From Episyrphus balteatus (lineage: Eukaryota > Arthropoda > Insecta > Diptera > Syrphidae), in contig NC_079136.1 of assembly GCF_945859705.1 (NCBI RefSeq), positions 5,001,501-5,065,500 on the forward strand: DNA of 64,000 nt, written 5' to 3'. How positions within the stretch are numbered: the stretch's first letter is position 1; every line of letters begins with the position of its first letter. The translations under genes and the position numbers were made by a program. The notes beneath the pieces were generated by a model that ran no database searches, was not told the DNA's origin, and worked only from the letters and a program-made list of their open reading frames with translations. Of the stretch, positions 30,836 through 42,386 are shown in pieces.

Positions 30836-33027
30836 AGCTCGTCTTTCATACTTGTATATAAATTTACCTGTTAACATTTTAAATATAAATTAAAAAAATA
30901 AAAATAAAATTAACAACAAAAAATGAAACACTAGACTCTTGTTAGGTCTATAACGATAAAGTTACTATAAGCCAAAATAACCACCACATACACATAAATT
31001 ACATCAATGCATATAAAAACGTTTGTTCAATAAAAAAATAAATTTACGAAAGGATCAAAATAGAATAAAAATATAAAAAAAATTACATGAAAGTATGCAT
31101 TTTTAGGGAAAAAATAGAAAAATAATAAAAAATTTAATTTTTAAATAAGAAACTCTGAGTGAATGTTTGTCTTGTCTTTGATTTTGTGTTTTTTTTTTTT
31201 TGTTTGTTTTTAGTTTAAAAAATTCTATTAAATAAATTTTATTTAATTTTTTTTTTATTTAAGTGCCAATGTGTATGCAATTGTTTTCGTAAAAAAAAAG
31301 AAAACAATTTGATTAGACAATCCAAAGCGAAAAAAACTTTATAATAAATAAGAGAAAAATAAATAAATAAAAATTAAATTTAAATTTAAAAAATAACCCA
31401 AAAAGCAATAAAAATATAACTCCATCCGATTATGTGAGATTTTGTATATTTATAATAAGAAAACAAAAAAATATCAAAATAACATTTTATTTTTTATTTT
31501 TGTTTAAACACAAAAAATAATCAAAGTGCATTTTTTTTGAAAATTAAAAAAAGAAAAATATAATAAATAAATTATATAGTGATTTTAACAGCGAAATAAA
31601 ATACGAGAGACGACAAAAAAAAAACAACGGTGACATCAATTAGCTCCAAACGGTCCGTTGCAGTTCCTGGAATTAAGTTGACTGGGTGGCCATCCTGTGT
31701 GCTTTATGTGTTTTCCATAAGTCAGCAACTTGATTCCAGCAATGGCTTCTGATCCATTCAACGTGTGTGATGTCCCAAGAAAAAAAATAAAAGTCGTCTC
31801 TTTCATAGTGAAATATTGAAAAGTGAACAATAATAAAAAAAAAAATTAATTTTTTTTTTGTATATTTACCATGATCCCAATGCTTCCATAATTTTTTCTA
31901 AGTTTTTCCTATTTTTATTTATTTTTATAAAAATTGAAAGAAAAATATATAATAAATTGTATAGAAAAAAAAGAATACAATTAAGTAACGAAAATGTAGC
32001 AAAATTTAAAAATCATAATATTAATCCTTTCATTTCATAGAAAAAAAAAAAACATTATAAAAATTGTTGTATAAAAAATCCTGTTAAACATTAAAAAAAA
32101 ATCAAATCTCTGTAAATTTTCTTGTAAACTTCTGTAAAATAATAAAAAACAAAAACATAAAATTTATAAAAATTGATACTCTAGTAAATACTATATAGAA
32201 GAAAAAAAACAAAAACTTACAAAAAAGATGTAAATGTTAGAAAAAAATAAAAATAGTAACTTTTCTAGAAGAAAAAAAAAAATGAATAAAAACAAAAAAA
32301 TAAGTATCTTTGTTCTATACATACATAAAAAATAGTATATACTGAAGCTAGTCTTATTGAATATTTTTTTGTATTCGAAAAAAAAAGAAATGTGTGTGTG
32401 ACTACAATTTTAAATTTGAACAAGAAAACATTAAAAAAAAATATATATAAAAGAAAAGAAAGAAAAAACTATTAATATTAAAATTAAAACAACAAATAAA
32501 AGAAAATTGTTTATTTATTTTTTAAATTTAGACTTACAACAAAAAAAAAAGAAAAACAATGACACAAAGAAAAAAAAAATGTTTATTTATTAAAAAAGAA
32601 ATATAAATAATAAGAAAAAACAAAAATTACAACTGAAGAAATGTTAACTTATTTTTCAATACGTTTTCGGTAGAAAATTCTATATAAGCTTATCTATAAA
32701 AACTTTGTTATTTAAATTTAAAATGAAAAAAAAAATAAAATAAAATAAAAACAGTAATAAGTAAATGGTACTTGTTGACAATGCAAATAAAAAAAAAAAA
32801 TAATAAAATAAAAATAAATGAAAATCTGAGAATAATATCAAATAAAAGAACTATAGAAAACAATGTGGATTTTTGGAAATTTTATTTAACAAAAAACAAG
32901 GACAGAGTTGAGAACCAAAACATAAAACCTTTTATAGTTTGTCCAGCAACGAAATATTTTTGTTTCAAATTATTCCGGGAATCTTATGTACATGTACGAA
33001 TAATTGTGCTAGCAAAAAGGAGATATT
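30836..33027. other. Strongly A-rich tract on the plus strand
   Basis: About 2.1 kb dominated by A-runs broken by single T, G or C, with A far above T on this strand. No gene seen, apart from the island at 31632-31774. It may be distal 3' UTR or a low-complexity spacer. Confidence 0.6.
31632..31774. other. High-complexity stem-loop island (143 nt), possible structured RNA
   Basis: GACATCA (31632-31638) pairs with TGATGTC (31768-31774). CTGGAATTAAGTTG (31667-31680) pairs with CAACTTGATTCCAG (31726-31739) with one G-T. Both helices lie in one register (coordinate sum 63406), with scattered pairs between them. GC content contrasts sharply with the A-rich surroundings. The minus strand also has an open frame (31636-31830). 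Could be a structured 3' UTR element, ncRNA, old MITE or exon fragment. Confidence 0.55.
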
Positions 33028-33210
33028 TAAGGCTGGGGGTAGATTCTATAAACAACGAAACGAAAACGATCATTCGTTTTTAAAAAAACGAAAGCGAATT
33101 TGCTACAGATACAGAACAAATTCTTTCGTTTTTCAAATTGTATGAACCAAACCGTTCGCACACACGAAAACGATTGTTCGTTTTCGCCATACAGAATCTC
33201 AGCCCTGATT
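33028..33210. mobile_element. Small MITE-like inverted repeat
   Basis: The left part has AGATTCTATAAACAACG then GAAAACGATCATTCGTTTT. The right part on the minus strand has AGATTCTGTATGGCG then AAAACGAACAATCGTTTTC. GGCTG-type ends are flanked by TTAA-containing sequence on both sides. About 180 bp, non-coding. Confidence 0.6.
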
Positions 33211-34365
33211 TAATGTTTTCCCCATTCCTTTTTTTTTTGTGAAAAATGAGAATAGTTGACAATTTCAGCTTCATACATATTTAATAGTAAATATTTATTT
33301 AAAAAAAAACATGAGTACGACAATAATAAATAATTGCAGAAATATTTGTTTTTGTTACGTATACGCCCTAGTGAACTATCGAATTTAAGCATTCATTGAC
33401 TTAATGGCAACATTTTCTTAAAGTACAAACTTCTTTTACTCAAATAGTCTTAGATCTTTAACTTTATTAAGCTTAGCTTCTAGGATATATCAAAATTTTA
33501 AAAACTCGATTTTAAAACCCGATCAAGAGATTTGAGATAATTTTATATCACATCTGAGTGAATGGAAACAAATTCATAAATTGAACAAAAAAATCGAACT
33601 TGGTTGTTAAAGCATAAAAAAAAAAAATAGGCAAAAATAGAATCGCTTAAGTAAAATGATTTTCACACTAAAAATAAATTTAATGTAAATACAAGTAATT
33701 GCACCTTCAGCGCTCCTGCCCGCAGTAGTGCCTTTCATGTCCTTTTTCAGTTCCTGAAAATATAGTGGCGTAGGAATAAAAAACTTTCTTCTACTTTTAA
33801 TAGTGGAATAAGAAACAAATTGAGGATGGAAAAATTTGTTTACCCAAAATCCATAAATGCCAAAATCCCGAAAATAAAACAGAAAAAGCAAATAAAAAAC
33901 TTCCTAAAATTGTCTGTTCACTGAAACTTAAATTGAAATATTAAGACCTGAAACGAAAATTAAATATTTAAGTAGAACATAAAATCTTATTCCCTACTTT
34001 TTCCTCTGGGTAAACTGTGACAATTGTATATTGACGATTTTTCCCACTTTACTCAATCACATCACAACACTGCTGAAACCAATGAGAATTTAAAATTTGA
34101 AAAATTTGCGCAAATTTTTCATTTTAAATATGTAGATTTTCGGGATCCCATTCGGTATTCTGGGTTTTTATGATTCCAGATTTTCGGGATTTTGACCCCA
34201 ACCCGAAAACTCACTGTAAACTATATTATTTTACGCTAATTTTTATTAAATTTAGACAACTAAAAACAATATTAATCTTAGGTCTGGTTGATATTCAGAA
34301 AAAGAAGAAAACCTAAGCAACTTTTTAGTTTTTGAGTTTATTTTTTATATGAATTATTTTAGAGG
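33211..34365. other. Intergenic segment
   Basis: No credible gene. Near 33353-33380 the phrase GT(A/T)TACGCCC(T/G)AGTGAACT resembles one near 35727-35750 and is probably a repeat end. Around 34135-34205 a TTCGGGAT-type phrase recurs. Confidence 0.4.
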
Positions 34366-34944
34366 GGATCGGATCAAAATTCTGACTTTAAAATTCTGGT
34401 TTTCAAAATTCTGTTTTTTTTTTCACGGAAATTCTGTTTTTCAAAATTCTGCTTTTTTTTTCAATTCTCTCTTTCAAAACTCTGCTTTTTAAAATTCTGC
34501 TTTTCAAAATTCTGCAGTAATTTTTTTTTTTTTTTTTTTGAAGAAAAAAATTCTGCTGATTCTGTTTTTCTTTTTTCATAGCATTATGCGTTTACTAAAC
34601 AAAAATACACCTCATCAATGTAATTTAAGTTTGGTACTTTCCTAACTGTTTGCTGTTTAACTGTCACAAATGTTTTTTAAACTGAGTATTAAAGAAAAAA
34701 CCTTTTCTCGATATTTTTAAATTTATTGATTTATTAACAAAAAAAAAATGAATATTATAAAAATTGACAAAGCGCGCGCTTTTTAACATTTTCCAAACCC
34801 TTTTTTAACTTTTTTCCAAAATTTTGCAAAACAGAATTATGAAAAGCAGAATTTTGAAAGCAGAATTTTGAAAAGCAGAATTTTGACAAAAGTATTTTGA
34901 CCCCGGCAGAATTTTGACCCCAGCAGAATTTTGACTCCAACCCA
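34366..34944. mobile_element. Repeat family C, copy 1: inverted arrays of TTTTCAAAATTCTGC
   Basis: The left 200 bp holds about nine variants of CAAAATTCTG; the right 110 bp holds about six of the reverse complement CAGAATTTTG. Between them lies single-copy-like sequence containing ATGCGTTTACTAAACAAAAA, which recurs at 48778. The overall shape is a foldback element made of short tandem units. No TSD established. Confidence 0.7.
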
Positions 34945-35000
34945 TTTTAGAGTTATTATCTCGTGATAAAACAGTTACAGAGCCACTGCACATTAAAAAA

Positions 35001-35562
35001 TAAAATGCACGACTGGGGTCGCACGTACTTGCTCTTGCAGTTCAAAGCACTTTTATGTTAGTCTACTTGTAGATTTTAAAAGCTGGATCTAAATTTAAAA
35101 AAAATTGATATTGGGGAAGAGCCGACATTTAGGGCAAAATTTTGTTAAATGAAAAAAAATTTTTTTTTTGTTATTTGACTTTTTTGAGAAAAATAAAAAT
35201 GCAGTTTTATTGCCACTGCTTTAAATATTACGTATACAAAGTTTAATCAAAATCGTTAGAGCCGTTTTCGAGAAATTCGTAATATCGTATTTTTTTGTAT
35301 GGGAGGTATACGTTCTAAACGAGATATAAAAAAACAAAAAAAAACCAACTTTCAGAATTCCATAAAAATCATCTATACCAAATTTGAAGAAAATCCATCC
35401 ACCCGTTTAGGCTGTGGAAATGTGTACAGATGGACGCACAGACGCACGGACGGAATTGCGGGACCCACTTTTTCGGAATTCTCCATCATCGTAATGTTGG
35501 TTTTGATTAAAACCTCAATTTTTTTTCGACACGAAACCAATACTTGCCCTATAGAGCAAGTA
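35001..35562 (+). mobile_element. Repeat family B, copy 2 (uninterrupted)
   Basis: Shares TAAAATGCAC, ACTTGCTCTTGCAGTTCAAA, CATCCACCCG, GACGGAATTGCG(G/A)GACCCAC and the CTATAGAGCAAGTA end with copy 1. Because it is uninterrupted it serves as the empty-site reference for the 27160-28044 insertion. The frame 35299-35625 is not a gene. Confidence 0.75.
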
Positions 35563-37118
35563 ATAATGTGTATGACTTTGCCTCTAGAGGACGCCATATT
35601 CCATTTTGTCCTTCTATCTACATAATATAGTCAATTCCATTTTTACTATTCGAAAAACAAAAAAACAAAAAACTGCATTACAAAAAATGTCTCCAGGCTT
35701 AATAAGAAAAAAAAATCGATTTTTTGTTATGTATACGCCCGAGTGAACTGGAATTCTTTAATTTCTAGATTTGAAAGTTGTACTTAATTAACGGATTTAA
35801 TAAATAACCATTTTAAAGAAATGTTAGGTTAGTTTTACTTTAAAGATACTAGAACGCTTCTTATAACAGAATTGAGCCTTCAAAGTAAGCGCAATACCTC
35901 GACGAATTCAATAAAATTTAACCACCAAAGGTTATTAAAAAAAAATAAATATTCATTATTAATTTGGAAGCATTATAAAACCTTTCTTCGTATTCGCTTC
36001 CCTTTCCCATACGGATAAATAATTGCTACTGAGAAACTAAAATAAGTGGTGAAAGTGATTTTTTCAAAAAACCGCTTTCAAAATATTTCATTCGCTTATA
36101 AAATCAAGCCCTAAAAATTCCATAACAAACCTATGAAGTCGTTTCCACCAAACAGAAACACTAACTTGAAAAAAATAATCCAAATTTTTAGTGCAACGAC
36201 ATTAACTAACAACTGAAAATCAAAGTTAACGGTCTTTTAGTCAGTTTTAAGTCAGTTAACTTTATAATGTATTCACCACACCAATGGAAAGCTTTCTACT
36301 AAACTTGAACTCTACTTTTCAATATAAGCTGGAACTAACTATCGCAGTAATGGGATCCGAGTATTTTGCTTTTTTTAACAGATAATGGCTCTCAAAAGCT
36401 TTCGAATAAAGTTGTAATGAGAATTAACTTCAAACATTTTAACGGTTTTATGGAAACTTTACTTTTATACTCCTATAAAACCATCTCTTTTCCAACAAAA
36501 GCTTATTTTATTCAACAACCATCCACATAAACTTTCTATTTCATCAACAAAAAATGGTTCTAATATTTACTAACCACATGACGTTTCAAAGGAAATGCAT
36601 TCACATACCCCAATATGGATAAAATACCACTACACTCCTGAAAATACCAACATATAAAACACGCATTCATGCATTAACGAATATTTAAACAGCCAATATT
36701 TTGTTAACCTTGTTTACATTTCCCTGACCTTTCACGCCATTTCTATTCAATAAATTTTTTATAAAACCCTTCTCATATAAACACTAAAGTGCTTCGTAAT
36801 GACTTCTCTGGCATCAATACAAATACTCGCTATATCGCAATGCAACAACGTCAATAGTATTTATATAAAAAAAAAAAAAACTTCTCGCGCTCATCCACTC
36901 TATTGTACTACTACATACTACTACTTTTTCTATAAAGTCCTGTCAAAATTCAAACCGAAGGGGTTTCTGTATGATAAACTAAATATCTCATGCGAAAATA
37001 GGGAACCTGCGCAATGCGAAACGCATACACGCTTCCTATAACCACCTACAAGCATGTCCTGTCCATATCGTAGTGAGCGAGCCTAGCACAGCAACATATT
37101 GACACAAACGAGAGTACC
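35563..37118. other. Intergenic segment upstream of the promoter match
   Basis: AT-rich with fewer homopolymers than elsewhere. No gene or element recognised. Confidence 0.45.
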
Positions 37119-37151
37119 AGTTATCTCCAGGACTTTAAGACGGTCGGTTCG
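37119..37151 (+). promoter_or_regulatory. Inr + DPE core promoter match
   Basis: CCAGTT puts the Inr A at 37119. GGTTCG occupies 37146-37151, exactly +28 to +33, matching the DPE consensus RGWYV, and +24 is G as preferred. No TATA box at -30, as expected for DPE promoters. CGGTTCG is a common form of this motif in flies. Transcription would run rightward into the more GC-rich 37.1-38.6 kb stretch, away from the octopamine receptor. No downstream coding exon is identified, so it could serve a gene beyond the window. Confidence 0.5.
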
Positions 37152-40100
37152 ATTCAAGAGTCCTTTCAATCAAAAAATTTCGAAGCATTTTCTGCTCAAA
37201 TTCTGCTTGAATTTTTTTTAATCGATTTAATACAAGTTCAGTGTTAATCACTATTGTTTCATATATCCTTGAGGCACACTATATCACACACAACTAAAAA
37301 AAAAAAAAACAATTTTTTTTATTATTCAACAACAAAAAAAACCAAAATAGTTCAAAAAAAGGATATGCCAAGAGTTTTCAGTTTTTTTTTAAATGTAAGA
37401 ATCCATAATGAGTGTGTCCTTTTGTGTGTGTGGTGGTTGTGTTGTTGTGTGTCGTTGTCTAACAGTGCGGTGCGGTCCTCCCCATTAGAAAAGCAATAAA
37501 TACAAAATCTAAAAAAAGGACATAAGGTCGTGTTTCAATTGATTATAATTCTCATATAAAAAAAAATCAAAAAAAAATTGAAAGAAAATAAAGAAAAAAA
37601 AACTAACGATTGACAGAAAGGACACACATTCGTCCTGGTGTACCTTTTTTTGTATCGAGTTCCTTATATAGCCTCTTTTCTTTCACAATATATTTCAAAA
37701 ATTTATTTATTCGCAAAAAACTTCTTCAATGGGTTAAGTGCGCTAAGGGTTACGTAAAATATATACGAAAGGATTTCGCTTATTAAGGACATTTTTTTGC
37801 AAATCGGATTTATGGAATTATACCCAAAGGATTCGAGTCAAGTCGATTTATGTATTACTTTTTCACACAGTAAGCAAAAAAATTTATATATTTTTTTTTT
37901 ATTAAAATTTATTGTTGTTACCTTTTGGTTGTATGAAAAGTCAAAGGACCAAAATAAGAATCTCTCTAGCATCAGCGAAAAAAAAAATCATAACAACCAG
38001 CAACAGAAAAGTCCCATTCAAGATTGTAAATGTAAATGTTTATGAAGTCCTTTATATTCCGCACTACTACACCAGAGGTCTCTCTATTAAACACACAGCT
38101 CAGCACAGAGGACATGGGGCTGCTAGGAGCTGTGTGCCTATATATTGAGGAGCGCTGTGCACGCGCGCGAGATAGGATCTCGATATGTCTCTTCTTCTGC
38201 ACGAGAACAGAAGAGGTGTTTGTTGGGGGGCTGCTTTTGTGTGTCAGCAGTCCACACGTATCCGTATCCGATTCCAGTTTGCGTGAGAAAATCATCACTC
38301 TCGTTTATATATGTGTGTGTAGTTTTTATTAGTGTTAGTTTAGAATTTCAATTAAAACGAAAAATAGATTTCCGCCCAGCCTGTCTGGGCCTAATTAGCC
38401 ATACACAGATTGTGACTGGCAGGTGGTGAGACAACAACAAGGATTTGGGTTTCCATTTGATTAAATTCTTGTGTGTGACGAAACGAGGCACTTAAAGCGA
38501 CTCAAGGGGCATAAAACGAAACCAATGCCACAGTGATTGAATGAGTGAGGGAGCGGAGCGCCAAAAAAAAAACTTATTCGAAAGTCAACAGGATAATAGT
38601 GTGTGCGGTTGTATATCTACCTATTTCAACCATCAGGTTTGGCAGGCTATATAAATTGTCTCATTGTTGTCACTTTTATTTCGGTCTTCGACCAGGCTAC
38701 GGGTTTTTGAAATATCCTTTTTTTGAGGGTTTTTCATTCCTTACAAAGAGAAAAGCCTAAAAGTATACTATATATAAAAAAAAAACGTGCCTCATTGATT
38801 CAGAGGATTTATCACAAAAGCAAAGCAAAAATAGAGAAAAAATGGGGAGAAGGGTAAAAGTATAAGAGTTAAAAGAAAGGATTTTCGTAATTAACTTCCT
38901 TGCACTCGACGTGAATACAAAAGTTGGGGATTTTCCTTGAAGGAGCTCGGTTCGGCTCGGGAAAATCCTTCAACAACTTGATTGCATTTCTTTTGTTGCC
39001 TACACATAGTTTATATTATATTCTTCTTCTTCGAGGATAAAAGTAAAATAAAAATCGGGACGAGGAAGAAGAAGAAGAAAAATAGAAAAAGCCTACACCA
39101 TTCAATTCAATGTGGCTGAAATGGTATTGATTTTGGATTTGTTCCAAAACGTGCTGTGTTGTACCCCTTTGCCCTTGCTTTTTGTGACTAAAAGTTTTAT
39201 AGTTTTGTGTGTTTTCACATAGTTTCTTCGCGTTTCGTGTTGTTTCCATTATTTCAGTGCAGGATTTTCCATTGGGACAATGTTATCAAAGAAGGCCTAT
39301 AAATAATTGTGTTCAATAACTCTTTTTCTTGGAAAAAATGTAAGTAATATTGATTTTTTGGAAAAGAAAAGAAGAGGTTTTTAATCATGACAATAGCATT
39401 TAGCTTTGACAGAGGTTGAAAATTAAGGAATCAGAGTGGTGGTGACTACCTCCAAGCTTCTAAGTTCAACTGACATTTCTATGGATGATTAGATTTATTT
39501 CTTTGAGAAATGGTAGTAAAAATAATTCAAACAGTGTGGAAACTACCCAAAGCTAGTTGGCTGTCAATTATAACGTCTGACGTTATGATACCACGAAACT
39601 TAAACAAGAAAAGGTATAACATTTATACACTGACCAACAAAAAAGAAGAACTGACTTTTCATCGGAACTTAATTCTACAATCAAAAATATTTTATTTAAA
39701 TACACACAGTCAATAGAGAAAGAGAAGAAGTTGAAAATGCTTGTCAAATAGAAAAAACAAAACAATAACCACAATCAAAGCGTTTGTCAGTTTTCAAGAA
39801 TAAAATTTTAAACTTTGTTCTAAAGCAAAAGAAAATTGGTTAAAATTCCTTATAACTGTTCCAGATATCATAGTTCAACAGAAATAAAAGTTTTTAAACG
39901 AAAAGAAAAACACCACTGTAAACTGTAAAAGAAAGAGTGTAGTTTATGTTGCTATTGACAAGAACTCAAGAAAACTTATTTTGTTGCATGCTTTTAGGAT
40001 TTATCATCTAAATTTAAATATTGTAACCCGTAAAACAAAAATTGATTTCTGTATTTAGGGATTGCCACATCAAAAAAGATTTAAAAACTAATATTTGTTT

Positions 40101-41344
40101 GATTTTAGAAATTGTTCAGAATATAATAGAAATAATTACAACCTGGAGGAGACTCAAGTTTCTACTGGGAAATGCTTAAGCAAATTTTCTAGAGTGAAAA
40201 AAAGTGGTTGAATCTAAGACAATTTTAAAATGCAGATACCTTACTTTTCAGAATCGTTTTAAATGTGCTTTCTTTCTACATAATATTCTTCACTATTTGA
40301 GAAATAATACCTGTTGTTGACCAAAAAGTTTGTAGTTTATTTTAGACATATAGTAAAAATATTATTTTTAAGCGTTTAAAAATCGGCTATACATATTTTT
40401 CTTGTCGTAAGATTGATTGAATGTCATCATAGTTATTAGAGGGATTTTCCGCAGTGGGATATTTGTGGAATTCACAAATTTACCAAATTGTCCAATAATT
40501 TTTTGTAGCAACAACAACAAGTTAATCTGTTAAAAAGAACGAAATTTGTGGTCTCGATTATATTGAAAATTGTCGTCGGTCGATTTCAAAAAAAAAAAAA
40601 AAAAAAAAAAAACAGGAGCATAAAGATTTCAAAAAACACATTTTTCGATTTTTTAAAATTATTTAATTTTTTTTTTTTTTTGAAAATGGGTTGATGATTT
40701 TTTTTTTTTTAAATTCTATTTTTAAGCGCTAATTGAAATTTTCTTAAAATGGAATACGAACTTTTTTTAATGTACCTACCTAAGAAAAGAAAATTTTTAT
40801 AAATAAAAAAACTGTTTTTTTTTTTAAACTGGTCTAACGATCATTTTGTAATTTCAATATACTTTAAACTTCTTTCATTATAGTATAGTATAGTAAAAAT
40901 ATTACCAATTTAAAAAAAAAATTAATTATTAGAAAAAGTAATATATAACCTCATTTGAGACAATGTTAGGTGCTTTTATGACATTTTTACTCCAATAAAC
41001 CCTTCGCACATAAACTTCAACTTAAATGTGCTTATTACAAAGCATGCATGGAAACAAAATAGATATTCATACAAAAAAAAAAAAAACAAAATACACTCAA
41101 CGTACTTCGATATCTCCCTGCAATTTTTTTGCACGCATACAATTTGTAACAAAAGCAAAGACACATCAAACATTTTTATAAAAAACACGAATGAACCATT
41201 AAATTATCAGCAATCGCAAGGGCTTTGAAATTTGAACATTTTGTTTTGAGTATTTCGACAAAAAACATAGCAATTTTTAAAGTTCACTATTTAGAGTAGT
41301 CAATGTAAAATTTTGATGGTTGACTATATTGGATAGTTCACTAT
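37152..41344. other. Intergenic or 5'-intronic stretch
   Basis: 37400-39300 has more GC and complexity than most of the window (including CACGCGCGCGAGATAGG near 38160). Candidate frames at 38036-38429, 38545-38760 and 39016-39249 have no domain and look like shadows. A run of 25 or more A occurs near 40588. Possibly regulatory DNA around a 5' end. Confidence 0.4.
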
Positions 41345-41375
41345 ACTTGGGGTTCACTCATTCGAGCGTCTACTG
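41345..41375 (-). mobile_element. Isolated pogo/Tigger-like terminal repeat
   Basis: On the minus strand from 41375 it reads CAGTAGACGCTCGAATGAGT, with TA outside (41376-41377). CAGTAGAC(G/T)CTCGA is typical of Tigger/pogo ends. The partner end is not seen, so this is a remnant. Confidence 0.45.
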
Positions 41376-41453
41376 TACATATATGCACAACAAGCTTGGT
41401 TTTCGAAAGTCCAATCTTTTTGATCGGCCGATATTTAATCATTCATTTTCATA

Positions 41454-41818
41454 TTGATTAAGACCCATTGCCTAATCAAGTCAAAGCTTGTTTCTTGCTG
41501 TCGCGAAGAGCTTAGGGTTCTTGGTATGCAGCATAATGTAAGGCTCTGCTGGGTTAACGGCCACAGTGATGTGTTCGGCAACGAAAAAGCGGATGAGCTT
41601 GCAAGGGAAGGCTCAGTTCTTGATCCCTCTCTCATAGACCATGACATCAGAATCCCACAATGTGAAATAAAGCGAAATATCGTCAACAATATTTCACAAA
41701 AAAAACCAATGAAAGATGGAACCTCCTAGAAACCTGCGGTCACACCAGGAAACTATGGCCGAACTTCGACGAGAAAAAATCAAATAAGATCCCTAATAGG
41801 CGTCTTAACGGGACATAA
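41454..41818 (+). pseudogene. LINE RNase H domain and C-terminal fragment
   Basis: Reads LCWVNGHSDVFGNEKADELA, the catalytic-region signature of LINE-encoded RNase H. A frame change near 41720 leads to LLETCGHTRKLWPNFDEKKS, and a second to RSLIGVLTGHN. The pattern TGHN with the expected zinc-finger tail missing shows 3' truncation. 5' truncated as well. Consistent with I-like or related RNase H-bearing LINEs. Confidence 0.8.
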
Positions 41819-41837
41819 CCTAACCTAACCTAACTAA
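41819..41837 (+). repeat. Short (CCTAA) run at the LINE end
   Basis: CCTAA three times plus CTAA. The complement TTAGG is the ancestral insect telomere unit, though flies generally lack it. The first copy overlaps the end of the LINE reading frame, so it may be chance or slippage. Confidence 0.6.
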
Positions 41838-42386
41838 TACCCATTGCTGAAACGAAACTTAAATATTAAAGTAAAATTCCTCTTTCCTCTGCATAAACTG
41901 TCACATAAGGTTTTATGTAGAACTTAAATACTTAAGTTTAGTTTCATAAAATAGGTAGTAGTTGTAGTTTTCTGAAATTTGGCAATATGTTGAAACATAC
42001 TTTTAGAGCTATTAGTGTATGATTTAAGGCAAATATTAAAGAACAAAATTAGTTATAAAGATTATTTCAACCAATTCATTAACACGTAAGACCAAAGTTT
42101 CAGGAAAGTACTAAAAAATATTTCTTCAGCCAATCCTACCTACGTTAATATAGGTACTGATTTTTAAGATGGTAACGCATTTTCTATTTAATAAAGTTCA
42201 AAGTGGTGAGGTTTATGAATTTAAAAAACTGCACCACTGTGCCTGAAATTAAGACTCGTTTCAAAGAACACATTAATCAGCAATTATCTATTTTTTGTTT
42301 AAAGCATTTCCGTACAAAATTAAGTTTTTCCAGTCTATGTATTTTTTGTTTGTTTATTTGTTTTATCTTCCAACATATTAAAAAAA
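41838..42386. other. Intergenic spacer
   Basis: AT-rich, no gene or element recognised. Confidence 0.5.

Noticed and set aside
35299..35625. Plus-strand frame resembling one at 26945-27151
   Set aside because: Both are chance readings of repeat family B; similarity is at DNA level and no protein motif is present.
37912..38429. Overlapping frames of 78-108 codons in the GC-richer region
   Set aside because: No domain, no codon or splice evidence, and open on both strands, as expected from composition.
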